Shown: positions 6,262 to 14,111 of the stretch, piece after piece
Layout: each line of letters starts with the position of its first letter
Position numbering within the stretch: the stretch's first letter is position 1
NCBI GenBank assembly: GCA_964608495.1
Contig: CAZSOQ010000133.1
Span: forward strand, 1 to 14,221
Direction of reading: 5' to 3'
From: JAKORR01 sp964608495
GTDB taxonomy: Bacteria > Armatimonadota > Zipacnadia > Zipacnadales > FEN-943
Length of the DNA: 14,221 nucleotides
Notes under the pieces: model-generated
Database searches by the model: none
The model's input: only the letters and a program-made list of their open reading frames with translations
What the model was told of the DNA's origin: nothing
Position numbers and translations under genes: made by a program

Positions 6262-7734
6262 CTATCCGGTCCCCGGCTGCTCCTGCCCACCCTTGCCCTC
6301 CAGTCTCTCGCGGTTGCGCCGCGCCGGCTCGTAGGAGGGGTCAACCTGCAGAGCCTTCTTGTACTGAATCAGCGCCAGGTCCTGCTTGCCCTGCCGCTCG
6401 TAGGCAACGCCCAGGTTGTTCAGGGCGTAGACGAACCGCGGGTTGAGCCTCAGCGCCTCGCCGAAGTGGTGCACCGCCTCGGTGAGGTTGTTGCGGCGCA
6501 GGTAGATCAGCCCGGCGTTGTTGTGCGCCTCCGGGTTGTCCGGCGCGATGGCCAGCGCCCGCAGGTACTCGCGCAGGGCCTCGTCGTCCTCCCCGCGGTC
6601 GTAGTGGGCGTTGGCCAGGCCCAGGTGGGCCGGCGCGACCTTGTCAAACTTGGCCGCCGCCTTCTTCCACTGGTCCAGCGCCTCGTCCGCCTTCCCCGCC
6701 TTCTCCAGCGCCAGGGCCAGGTTCACGTGCGCGATCTCCATGTCCGGGTTCGCCGCGATCGCCTGCTGGAACTGCTCCGCTGCCTCCTCCGCCCGGTCCA
6801 GCTTCAGCAGCACCCAGCCCAGGTTGTTCAGGGCGTTGGCGTCGGCCGGCCGCAGCCGCAGGGCCTCCCGATAGGCTTCCACCGCCTGCTCGTACTCGCC
6901 CCCCGAGGCCAGCGCCAGCGCCAGGTTGTACCATCCCTCGAAGCGCTTGGCATCCTTCTCGACCCCGGCCCGCAGGTGAGGCGTGGCCTCGCTCGGGCGG
7001 TCGAGGTTGTACAGCGCCGTGCCCCAGCCGATGTCCAGGTCCGTGCTCTCGTAGCCCGCCGCGGCGGCCTTGCCGTACAGGTCCGCCGCCTTGGCGTTGT
7101 CACCCTTCTGCAGGTGCAGCCCAGCCAGGGCGGTCAGCACCTGGCCGTTGTCGGGCGTGAGCGCCACCGCCTCCTCGTACTCGCGAACCGCCTTGTCCAC
7201 CTGCCCGGCCTGCAGCAGGGCCGCAGCGAAGTTCACGTGCGTGTCCACGTCCGAGCCGTCTATCTCCAGCGCCCGGTTGTACTCATTGAAGGCCTTCTCG
7301 TACTGCCGCTGGCGGGCATAGAGGTTGGCCAGGTTGTAGTGGGCCTCGAAGTAGTCCGGGCTGGCCTCCAGCGCCGACTTGTAGTGTGTCTCGGCGCCAC
7401 GCAGGTCCCCCTTCGCCGCGTAGGCATTGCCCAGGTTGTTGTGCGCCACGTGGTAGTCGGGCTTCTGCTTGAGGGCGCTGTCGAAGAAGCCGATCGCCGC
7501 GTCGAAGTCCTTCTGTTCGAGGGCCACGGTGCCGACCCAGCTCAGGATGATGTAGTCGTTGGGCGAGGCCTTGAGGGCTTCCTCGAATCGCGCGCGAGCG
7601 TCCTCCAGCTTGCCGGCCTCGTAGGCGGCCAGGCCCAGATCGAAGGGCGACTGCTGCTCCTGCGCCAGCGCCAGGGAGCCGGCGACCAGCAGGACCACGC
7701 CCATGACACAAAGAGCGGTGCGCCAATGCCTCAT
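6262..7734 (-). CDS. Secreted 13-repeat TPR protein
   Basis: A protein of about 490 aa made almost entirely of tetratricopeptide repeats, which usually act as protein-protein scaffolds. Residues 1-24 form a Sec signal peptide (RHWR, then a hydrophobic stretch, ending ALA before QEQQ), so it is exported. From residue 29, thirteen consecutive 34-residue TPR units follow with no insertion or gap (442 residues), then a 20-residue Gly/Gln/Arg-rich tail. Repeats such as AHNNLGNAY, ALNNLGWVL and ALNNLGVAY show the consensus W/L-G-Y and A-P positions. The frame is open further upstream, but the ATG at 7734 has AGGAGG at 7750-7745, 10 nt before, and begins the signal peptide. It sits between dxs and nadK, where tlyA is found in many genomes. 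Partner and role are unknown. Confidence 0.9.
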   Translation of the reverse strand: MRHWRTALCVMGVVLLVAGSLALAQEQQSPFDLGLAAYEAGKLEDARARFEEALKASPNDYIILSWVGTVALEQKDFDAAIGFFDSALKQKPDYHVAHNNLGNAYAAKGDLRGAETHYKSALEASPDYFEAHYNLANLYARQRQYEKAFNEYNRALEIDGSDVDTHVNFAAALLQAGQVDKAVREYEEAVALTPDNGQVLTALAGLHLQKGDNAKAADLYGKAAAAGYESTDLDIGWGTALYNLDRPSEATPHLRAGVEKDAKRFEGWYNLALALASGGEYEQAVEAYREALRLRPADANALNNLGWVLLKLDRAEEAAEQFQQAIAANPDMEIAHVNLALALEKAGKADEALDQWKKAAAKFDKVAPAHLGLANAHYDRGEDDEALREYLRALAIAPDNPEAHNNAGLIYLRRNNLTEAVHHFGEALRLNPRFVYALNNLGVAYERQGKQDLALIQYKKALQVDPSYEPARRNRERLEGKGGQEQPGTG

Positions 7735-7744
7735 ATCCCGTATT

Positions 7745-7750
7745 CCTCCT
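7745..7750 (-). promoter_or_regulatory. Ribosome binding site setting the TPR protein start
   Basis: AGGAGG on the minus strand, 10 nt before the ATG at 7734, in the 19-nt gap after the dxs stop. It supports the short form with a signal peptide over the open frame that extends 45 codons further upstream into dxs. Confidence 0.7.
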
Positions 7751-7753
7751 GCC

Positions 7754-9646
7754 CTAGTCGGGTGCCTGGCCCCGTGCCGCCCGGGCAGAGGCCACCGCGG
7801 CAGCGGCGATCCCCGCGGGGTCCAGGCCGTTGTCAGCCAAGAGCCGCGGGCGGTCGCCGTGCGGCACAAAAGCGTCGGGCAAGCCCAGTATGCGTACCGG
7901 CACCCGCAGGTCCCGCGCGGCCAGCAACTCGGCCACTGCGCTGCCGAAGCCGCCGGTCACCACGTTCTCCTCGACCGTCACCACCGCCCCGCAGTCCCGC
8001 GCGAGCCCGCAGATTAGGTCCTCGTCCAAGGGTTTCGCAAAGCGCGCATTCACGAGCGCCGCCGCGATTCCTTCCTCGGCGGCCAGACCGGCGGCGGCGA
8101 GGGCCGGGTCCACCATGCTCCCCACCGCCAGGAGCGCCACGTCCCCGCCCTCGGTGAGCTGCTCGGCCTTGCCCACCTCCAGCGCCACCAGCGCCGCGTC
8201 ACACCCGCGCCCCGGGCCGCGGCCGCGAGGATAGCGCAGGGAGGCAGGGCCCCCGTGGTCCAGCGCCGTCGCCAGCATCCGCCGTAGCTCGCCCTCGTCG
8301 CGCGGGGCCATGCAGACCATGCCGGGGACCTGGCGCAGGTAGCTCAGGTCGAACAGCCCGTGGTGGGTGGGCCCGTCATCGCCCACCAGACCGGCCCTGT
8401 CCAGGGCCAGGACCACCGGAAGCTGCTGGAGCGCCACGTCGTGGAGGATGGGGTCGTAGGCGCGCTGCATGAAGGTGGAGTAGATGGCGACCACGGGGCG
8501 CAGGCCGGCGGAGGCCAGGCCCGCGGCGAAGACCACGGCCACCTCCTCGGCCATGCCCACATCGAAGCAGCGGTCCGGGAAGGCCTCCTGGAAACAGGCC
8601 AGGCCGGTGCCGGGGATCATGGCGGCCGACACCGCCACGATCCGCGGGTCGCGGCGGGCCAGCTCGGTCAGCGCCGCGCCGAAGACGTCGCTGTAGGTGG
8701 GGCCATCGGCGGGCTGGCACTGGCCGTTGTCCGGGTCGAAGGGACGGGTGCCGTGGAACCTGGTCGGATCGTCCTCCGCAGGCTGGTACCCCTTGCCCTT
8801 CTTGGTGACCACGTGCACCAGCACGGGCCCCTTGAGCCGGAGGGACTCGCGCAGCACCGACACCAGGTCACCGATGTCGTGGCCGTCTATGGGGCCCAGG
8901 TAGGTGAAGCCCATCTCCTCGAACAACATGCCGGGGACGACCAGATGCTTGAGACCGTCGCGCAGCCGGTCCATGGCCTGGAGCATCGCGTCGCCCAGGC
9001 GCAGGCCCCGGACGGCGCGGGCCATGTCCGCCCTCATCCGCCGGACGGCGGGCTCGACCAGCCCCGCGCGTAGCCGGGCCAGGTGGCCGCTGAGCGCGCC
9101 CACGTTGGCGCTGATGCTCATCTCATTGTCGTTGAGGACCACGAGCATGTCGGTGCCCAGCGCGCCGGCCTGGTTGAGCGCCGCCAGCGCCAGGCCGCCC
9201 GTCAGCGCGCCGTCACCGATGACGGCCACGACCTTGTTGTCGCCGCCGCGCAGGTCCCTGGCCTCGGCGAAGCCCAGGGCCGCGGCTATGCTCGTGCTAC
9301 CGTGGCCCGCCCCGTAGGGGTCGTGCGAGCTCTCGGCCGGGCTTGTGAAGCCGCTCAGCCCGCCGTACTGGCGGATGGTGTGGAAGCGGCCGCGCCGGCC
9401 GGTGAGCAGCTTGTGGGTGTAGCACTGATGCCCCACGTCCCAGATGATCTTGTCCCTGGGGGAGTCAAAGACGTAGTGCAGGGCGATAGTAAGCTCGACT
9501 ACGCCCAGGTTGGGGGCCAGGTGCCCGCCCGTCTCCGACAGCGTGCTGATAAGGTGCTGGCGGACTTCCTCGGCCAGGGCCTCCAGCTCCGCGGGCGTCA
9601 GCCGGCGCAGGTCCTCAGGCGAATTGATCTGATCCAGAAGTGCCAT
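7754..9646 (-). CDS. dxs: 1-deoxy-D-xylulose-5-phosphate synthase
   Basis: DXS condenses pyruvate and glyceraldehyde-3-phosphate into 1-deoxy-D-xylulose 5-phosphate, the first step of the MEP isoprenoid pathway, using TPP and Mg2+. The 630-aa length is normal. Seen: H42 in GGHLAPNLG, GDGALTGG (144-151) leading to N172 of the TPP motif, DVGHQCYTHKLLTGRR, the general-base region DVGMAEE with E367, the YSTFMQRAYDP substrate-binding block and the GDDGPTHHG loop. AEQHAV, common in other DXS enzymes, is AEEVAV here, a variant I recall from Deinococcus-type DXS. The ATG at 9646 has no strong ribosome site. A possible terminator lies in the 172-nt gap upstream, so dxs may have its own promoter. ispA, often next to dxs, is absent. 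Confidence 0.97.
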   Translation of the reverse strand: MALLDQINSPEDLRRLTPAELEALAEEVRQHLISTLSETGGHLAPNLGVVELTIALHYVFDSPRDKIIWDVGHQCYTHKLLTGRRGRFHTIRQYGGLSGFTSPAESSHDPYGAGHGSTSIAAALGFAEARDLRGGDNKVVAVIGDGALTGGLALAALNQAGALGTDMLVVLNDNEMSISANVGALSGHLARLRAGLVEPAVRRMRADMARAVRGLRLGDAMLQAMDRLRDGLKHLVVPGMLFEEMGFTYLGPIDGHDIGDLVSVLRESLRLKGPVLVHVVTKKGKGYQPAEDDPTRFHGTRPFDPDNGQCQPADGPTYSDVFGAALTELARRDPRIVAVSAAMIPGTGLACFQEAFPDRCFDVGMAEEVAVVFAAGLASAGLRPVVAIYSTFMQRAYDPILHDVALQQLPVVLALDRAGLVGDDGPTHHGLFDLSYLRQVPGMVCMAPRDEGELRRMLATALDHGGPASLRYPRGRGPGRGCDAALVALEVGKAEQLTEGGDVALLAVGSMVDPALAAAGLAAEEGIAAALVNARFAKPLDEDLICGLARDCGAVVTVEENVVTGGFGSAVAELLAARDLRVPVRILGLPDAFVPHGDRPRLLADNGLDPAGIAAAAVASARAARGQAPD

Positions 9647-9765
9647 CGTTAGTGGACGCGGTCCTCAAGGCGGGGGCGGCGCCCCACCCGGGGCCCTGCT
9701 CGCCCGCCCACGGGGTCGCACGAAGGACAGCGTCGGTGCATAGCTCCTCACGGTGCCGATTGGGG

Positions 9766-9794
9766 AAAAAGGCCGGACCAGCGTCCCGACCCTT
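9766..9794 (-). terminator. Possible intrinsic terminator after xseB
   Basis: On the minus strand, 24 nt after the xseB stop, a stem with inner GGAC/GTCC (9786-9783 and 9778-9775, loop GCTG) extends outwards with one mismatch and one bulge to AAGG/CCTT. It is followed by a TTTTT run (9770-9766). The stem is imperfect and the T-run short, so strength is uncertain. The remainder of the 172-nt xseB-dxs gap shows no clear promoter hexamers. Confidence 0.4.
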
Positions 9795-9818
9795 GCCGCG
9801 TCACAGGGACGGCGGCTC

Positions 9819-10157
9819 TCAGAGATTACCGAGGATGTCGTCGTCCTCCGGCTCCTCTTCTTCTTCCTCTGCTGCCGAGTCGTCGAACAGGGTCTGGGGA
9901 CCAGGACCGGGCGCCGCCTCCGCTTGCCCCGTCGCCTCGGCCTTGGCCGCGTACTCCTCGATCCGTGCCTCCGCCTCACGCAGCTTCCGCGAGCAGTACT
10001 CCCTCAGCCGCATCGCCAACTCGAACTGCTTGAGCCCCTCCTCGAGGCCGAGCTCGCCGCTCTCCAGCTCCGCCACTATCTCCTCCAGCCGCTCCAGGGC
10101 GGCCTCGAAGCCCAGGTCCTCGGGCACTTCCCGCGCGGCGTCGTCTTCCTTCGGCAT
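9819..10157 (-). CDS. xseB: Exodeoxyribonuclease VII small subunit
   Basis: The small subunit of exonuclease VII assembles in several copies on XseA and is needed for single-strand exonuclease activity. The core at residues 15-70 (GFEAALERLEEIVAELESGE, then LEEGLKQFELAMRL, then CSRKLREAEARIEE) is a textbook XseB helical hairpin. The ATG at 10157 gives 112 aa and has GGGAG at 10169-10165, 7 nt upstream. A GTG at 10205 is possible but lies inside a GGAGGTG, so I reject it. The usual XseB is about 80 aa; this one has an extra acidic tail of about 40 residues with six consecutive Glu (97-102) and DDD (105-107). It is separated from xseA by a 2.3-kb gene, whereas the two are normally adjacent. Confidence 0.92.
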   Translation of the reverse strand: MPKEDDAAREVPEDLGFEAALERLEEIVAELESGELGLEEGLKQFELAMRLREYCSRKLREAEARIEEYAAKAEATGQAEAAPGPGPQTLFDDSAAEEEEEEPEDDDILGNL

Positions 10158-10169
10158 GGCCTGTCTCCC

Positions 10170-10187
10170 GGGCGGGACAGCCCGCCC
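10170..10187 (-). promoter_or_regulatory. Perfect 7-bp hairpin abutting the xseB ribosome site
   Basis: GGGCGGG (10187-10181), loop CTGT, CCCGCCC (10176-10170) on the minus strand form a perfect stem that ends one base before the GGGAG ribosome site of xseB. A second small stem, CCGGA-GGTG-TCCGG, lies just upstream and would bury another GGAGG. Either could tune xseB translation or protect an mRNA end. No T-run follows, so neither is an intrinsic terminator. Confidence 0.4.
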
Positions 10188-10240
10188 AAAACGGCTACCG
10201 GACACCTCCGGCCCGAAGCGGGGACGGTCCGGACACTAGC

Positions 10241-12565
10241 CTATTGTCCCTGCAGCCGCAGGATTTGGTCAACTATCCCCCGCCTGGCGACGGCGATGTC
10301 CGCTGCGCTCTTGGTGTAGTGGGTGAAGTCCGTGATGATGCTGTCCAGGGCCTTCTCGATCGCGACCTCGGCCTGGGCCTGGGCCTGCCGGCCACGCTTG
10401 GCCGCCACCTGCCGCAGCAGCCAGACGAGCTCGATATCCTCCTTGGCGTCGCGGATCACCTCGGCGCGGATGCAGGTGACCGGGCCCTCCAGACCCCTGG
10501 GGGCCCCCGGGTAGCACAGGTACCCGTCGCCTGGGGCACTCGCCGGCCCCGCCTCGGCCCATACGTCGCCCGGGAAGCAGCTCACCGCCCAGTACAGCTC
10601 GCCCTGCACGTGGTGCTTGACCTGCATCCACGACAGCACGCGGCCGTCTATCGGGTCGTTGGTCAGCAGGTAGTTGGGCCACGGAGGCAAGGGGCCGCAG
10701 CACACGTACCACCAGACCTGCTTGCCCGCCGCCCGCCGCTCCTCGCATCGCTCCTCGTGCTGCGCGTAGCCACCGAGCCCCGGGCACCAGAGGTCAACGT
10801 AGTCGTGCAGCACGTCCTCGGGCTGCTCGGTCAGCAGGATCGGCACGTCCGGGGCCACCGCGCGCAGCGCCCTGCACAGCCCCACGACCTTCTCGTAGTC
10901 CTCCTCCGTCGGCTCGTCGTAGATGTACACGTAGCCCTTGCTCAGCAGACCCTCGGCCCGCAGGTAGTCGAAGACCCGCACGGCCTTCTCGCGCTCTTCC
11001 TCGGTGGGCAGGCCCGCGAACCGCCAGGGCAGGGCGAAGGCGGACACACGCGGGTTGTGTGCCCATGCCTTTGCCTCGTCGCTCAGCAGATCGAAGGGCA
11101 GACCGCGAGGCACCATGCGGTGCTCGAGGAAGAACTGGGTGTAGCGGCGGTGCAGGCGCTGGAACTCGGGCGAACCGAGGGCCACCCCCTCCTGCTGGGC
11201 CAGTTGCACGGGCCAGATACCCCAACTGCCGCCGTAGTGGTTCCCGGCCGGGACCGTGACCGGCCAGACCTTGATGCGCACCGGCACCCTTACCCGGCCC
11301 TGCCCCTCCGCGGTCACGACCACCTCGCGGCTGTACTCGCCCGGCGGGACGTCCTCGCCCACGTGCACGAGCAGCCACCAGCCCCGCAGCGCGCCCGGCT
11401 CGATGGTCACGGCCTGAGCCGGCACCAGCGGATCGGGTGTCCAGCGGGCGCGACCGGGCAGGCTGACATACTCCTGCAGGTACACCTGGACCTCGGGAAT
11501 CGGGCCGTTGGGGGTCCGAATCGGGTCTCTAACCCGCACCTGGACGCCCTCTAGACGCGCTTTCGGTGCCCCAACGAGCACCTGGAAGCTCTCCCACTCG
11601 CCCCGCGCGGCCTCGATGACCACCTCCCCGGGGCCCTCGGGCAGGCGGCTGGGCAGCGGAGTGGGCCATCGGCGCCCCGGACCATCGGTCCAGACGGTCA
11701 GATCGGGCAGCTCGCGCCCCGAAGACGACTCCACCGGGCCGGCAAAGGCCGGGTCGGCACGATTGAGGGCATAGTCGCGGGCTACCACTGCGTAGTAGTA
11801 GCGCAGATACTCCTCCGGCACGGTATCGTCCGCGCTTGTATCACGGGTCGTGGCGACGAGGGAGTCCGGCCCCGGGCTGAATCGCCCGTAGGGCGCGCGG
11901 TGCACCTGGTACACGAAGGCCTGCTCGCCGGGCGGGGCCTGCCACGTGATACGGGCGCGACCGCCGGTTTGGGTGACCTTCAGGCCCTCTACCGGGGCCG
12001 GGGGCGTCGTGTCGGGGCCGAAGTACACGTCATCCACCCAAGCTTCGCCCTGATTCGGCACCCCGTAGATCTCGAATCGCACCTGTACCCAGGCGCAGTC
12101 GTCGCGCACCTTCTCGGTGGCCTGCAGGGGCGTCCACTGATCGGTATCTGTCGGCACGGGCGACCCGAAGAAGTTCCCCAGCCATTTGCCCTCTCGGTCG
12201 TACTGATAGAGGAACAGGAGCGCCCTGCCCTGCGGCACGTGGCTCTTGCCCCATCCGCTGAGCGTGTACGTGGCGCCGGGTGTGACGTCTATGCGGGCGA
12301 AGGACAGCGCCGCCACGTGGCTCTCGCCGTCCTCGACCTTCCTGATGCAGCCGCAGGCCCGGCCCGTGAATCCCTGCGTCGTATCGCGGTACGCGGTCGA
12401 GCCGCCCGTGCAGGCCGAGGCCCAACCGACCGGATTCGGGCCGTCTCCCTCCTCGAATCCGGCGTTCTGGAGCAGGTTCGGGGCCCCCTGGGCGACTGCC
12501 AGGACCGCCAGAGACACCGCCAGGACGACGCAGAAGGGTCGGACGGACGGGCCTCTATCGGTCAT
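10241..12565 (-). CDS. Secreted GH123/DUF4091-like multidomain protein
   Basis: A protein of about 774 aa with a signal peptide (hydrophobic residues 11-25, cleavage near A25 or A28), so probably exported. Domains in order: a CBM-like jelly roll opening NLLQNAGFEEG (about 29-182), a fibronectin III-like module (about 187-275), a beta domain with ARGEWESFQVLV (about 305-435), then a barrel (about 437-774) containing VYIYDEPTEEDY with D550-E551. The barrel ends in GDGYLCYPG and RAEVIRDAKEDIELVWLL, the DUF4091 C-terminal signature. In GH123 N-acetylgalactosaminidases an adjacent Asp-Glu pair does substrate-assisted catalysis, and D550-E551 fits that, so a glycosidase role is reasonable but the substrate is unknown. 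The ATG at 12565 overlaps the end of xseA by 11 nt, so it is translated from the xseA message. This is an unexpected gene between xseA and xseB. Confidence 0.88.
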   Translation of the reverse strand: MTDRGPSVRPFCVVLAVSLAVLAVAQGAPNLLQNAGFEEGDGPNPVGWASACTGGSTAYRDTTQGFTGRACGCIRKVEDGESHVAALSFARIDVTPGATYTLSGWGKSHVPQGRALLFLYQYDREGKWLGNFFGSPVPTDTDQWTPLQATEKVRDDCAWVQVRFEIYGVPNQGEAWVDDVYFGPDTTPPAPVEGLKVTQTGGRARITWQAPPGEQAFVYQVHRAPYGRFSPGPDSLVATTRDTSADDTVPEEYLRYYYAVVARDYALNRADPAFAGPVESSSGRELPDLTVWTDGPGRRWPTPLPSRLPEGPGEVVIEAARGEWESFQVLVGAPKARLEGVQVRVRDPIRTPNGPIPEVQVYLQEYVSLPGRARWTPDPLVPAQAVTIEPGALRGWWLLVHVGEDVPPGEYSREVVVTAEGQGRVRVPVRIKVWPVTVPAGNHYGGSWGIWPVQLAQQEGVALGSPEFQRLHRRYTQFFLEHRMVPRGLPFDLLSDEAKAWAHNPRVSAFALPWRFAGLPTEEEREKAVRVFDYLRAEGLLSKGYVYIYDEPTEEDYEKVVGLCRALRAVAPDVPILLTEQPEDVLHDYVDLWCPGLGGYAQHEERCEERRAAGKQVWWYVCCGPLPPWPNYLLTNDPIDGRVLSWMQVKHHVQGELYWAVSCFPGDVWAEAGPASAPGDGYLCYPGAPRGLEGPVTCIRAEVIRDAKEDIELVWLLRQVAAKRGRQAQAQAEVAIEKALDSIITDFTHYTKSAADIAVARRGIVDQILRLQGQ

Positions 12566-14090
12566 CTTGCTCGACACCCCCAGGGTCGGCCGGCGAGTCC
12601 TCGGCCGGGAGTGTGTCCCTGGTCTCGACCCGTAGCTCACCCTCGGCGAGGAGGATGCGCAGCTCGTCCGCGGGCTGTACCTGGGCCGCCGAGCGGACGA
12701 CGCTCTCGTCCGGCAGCAGCAGGGCTATCGAGTAGCCGCGCTCGAGGACGGCCCTGGGGTCGAGGGCGTGAAGCTGGGCGGCCAGGCGGTTGAGGCGCCA
12801 CTGGCCCAGCTCCAGGCGCCGGCGTATGGCCGGTCGGGCACGGGCCGCGAGCGACGCTAGCTGCTCGACCCGTCGTGCCAGAAGACGCCGCGGGTGATGG
12901 GCACGCAGACCGGCCTCGGCGACCCACAGACGGCCGCGGGCCCGCTCCAGGACCCTGACCAGCCCGAGGCGAGCGCGACGGTCGGCAGCCGCCAGACGCT
13001 CGCGACGGCGCTGCATCACCTGCTCGGGTCGCTGGCTCTCCAGCCGCGCGGAAGCCAGACGGAGGCGGTGCGAGGCCCGCTCGACGGCCAGGGCCATGGC
13101 GTTCTGGGCCCGATCCGCGGCCTCGTCGGTGCGAAGGAACCACTGCTCGAGGATGGAGGACGGGGTGCGCAGCGGCCTTCGGGCGGCCAGGCGCGAGAGC
13201 CGGGCGTCGGCGGCCTGCAGCCGGGCGCGCACGGCCGACCGGGCGCGACTGCCCAGACTGGACAGGTGCTGGAGCAGCTCGGCGGCGTCGGGCACCGCCA
13301 ACTCCGCCGCCGCCGAGGGCGTCGGGGCACGCAGGTCGGCCACCAGGTCCGAGATCGTCACGTCCGTCTCGTGCCCCACCGCGCTGATCACAGGCTTGCG
13401 CGAGGCGAAGATCGCGCGAGCCAGGCCCTCGTCGTTGAAAGCCCACAGGTCCTCCAGGCTCCCCCCGCCACGCCCCAGGATGATCACGTCCACCTCCGGC
13501 AAGCCGTCGGCGACCCGGAGGGACTCGATGAGGCTCGCGGGTGCGGCCTCGCCTTGCACGACAGCCGGCACCACGATCATCCGCGCCAGCGGGAAGCGAC
13601 GGGAGATGATGGTGGTCAGGTCGCGGACGGCCGCCCCCGTGGGCGAGGTGATGAGGGCGATACAGCCCGGGAAACGCGGCAGGGGGCGCTTGCGGGACTC
13701 CTCGAACAGCCCCTCGGCCTGGAGCTTGGCGCGCAACCGCTCGAAGGCCGCGTGCAGGGCGCCGACGCCGTCGGGGCGCATGAAAAGGACGATGAGCTGG
13801 TAGCGGCCCTGCTTCTCGTAGACGCTCACGCGCCCGCCGGCCACCACCTGCATGCCGTCCTCGACCTCGAAGGCGATGCCGCGCGCCACGTTGCGGAAGC
13901 ACACACAGTCGAGCGCGCAGTCCTCGTCCTTCAGCGTGAAGTACAGATGGCCGGAGCGATGGTGCTTGGTGTTCGAGACCTCGCCGCGAACCACTACGTC
14001 CTGCAGCAGCTCGTCGCGGTCGAAGAGGCGCTTGATGTAGGCCGTGAGCTCGCGAATGCTCAGGATGGCGGAGAGATGATCGCTGGCCAT
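12555..14090 (-). CDS. xseA: Exodeoxyribonuclease VII large subunit
   Basis: XseA is the catalytic subunit of exonuclease VII, which degrades single-stranded DNA from both ends in repair and recombination. At 511 aa it is longer than the usual 400-450. Seen: an N-terminal OB fold (about 10-110, with VVVRGEVSNTKHHRSGHLYF), then the catalytic domain with PTGAAVRDL, GRGGGSLEDLWAFNDE (about 205-220) and VGHETDVTISDLVADLRAPTPSAAAE (about 237-262). An extended Arg/Ala-rich coiled coil follows (about 265-470), then the conserved ALDPRAVLERGYSI block near the C-terminus. The ATG at 14090 matches the family N-terminus but no clear ribosome site precedes it. A long inverted repeat lies 21 nt upstream. 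The extra length is mostly in the coiled coil, which in this family binds XseB. Confidence 0.96.
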   Translation of the reverse strand: MASDHLSAILSIRELTAYIKRLFDRDELLQDVVVRGEVSNTKHHRSGHLYFTLKDEDCALDCVCFRNVARGIAFEVEDGMQVVAGGRVSVYEKQGRYQLIVLFMRPDGVGALHAAFERLRAKLQAEGLFEESRKRPLPRFPGCIALITSPTGAAVRDLTTIISRRFPLARMIVVPAVVQGEAAPASLIESLRVADGLPEVDVIILGRGGGSLEDLWAFNDEGLARAIFASRKPVISAVGHETDVTISDLVADLRAPTPSAAAELAVPDAAELLQHLSSLGSRARSAVRARLQAADARLSRLAARRPLRTPSSILEQWFLRTDEAADRAQNAMALAVERASHRLRLASARLESQRPEQVMQRRRERLAAADRRARLGLVRVLERARGRLWVAEAGLRAHHPRRLLARRVEQLASLAARARPAIRRRLELGQWRLNRLAAQLHALDPRAVLERGYSIALLLPDESVVRSAAQVQPADELRILLAEGELRVETRDTLPAEDSPADPGGVEQDDR

Positions 14091-14111
14091 GGCGCAGGAC
14101 CAGAATGCCCC

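Noticed and set aside
6223..8157. Very long plus-strand open frame opposite the TPR and dxs genes
   Set aside because: Its protein is low-complexity, Val/Gln/Arg-rich and shows no domain, while the opposite strand encodes clear TPR and DXS proteins. High GC makes long antisense frames common.
8540..8552. DXS AEEVAV in place of the common AEQHAV as a sign of lost or altered activity
   Set aside because: The general-base Glu is present and the rest of the active site is intact. I recall the same variant in Deinococcus-type DXS, so it looks like a known subtype.
9665..9979. Arg-rich 104-codon minus-strand frame overlapping the end of xseB
   Set aside because: It is a shifted reading of the xseB acidic tail and the gap after it, with no family features.
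12566..12640. Longer N-terminus for the GH123/DUF4091-like protein
   Set aside because: It would overlap xseA by 86 nt and put 25 charged residues ahead of a good signal peptide. The ATG at 12565 begins the signal peptide.
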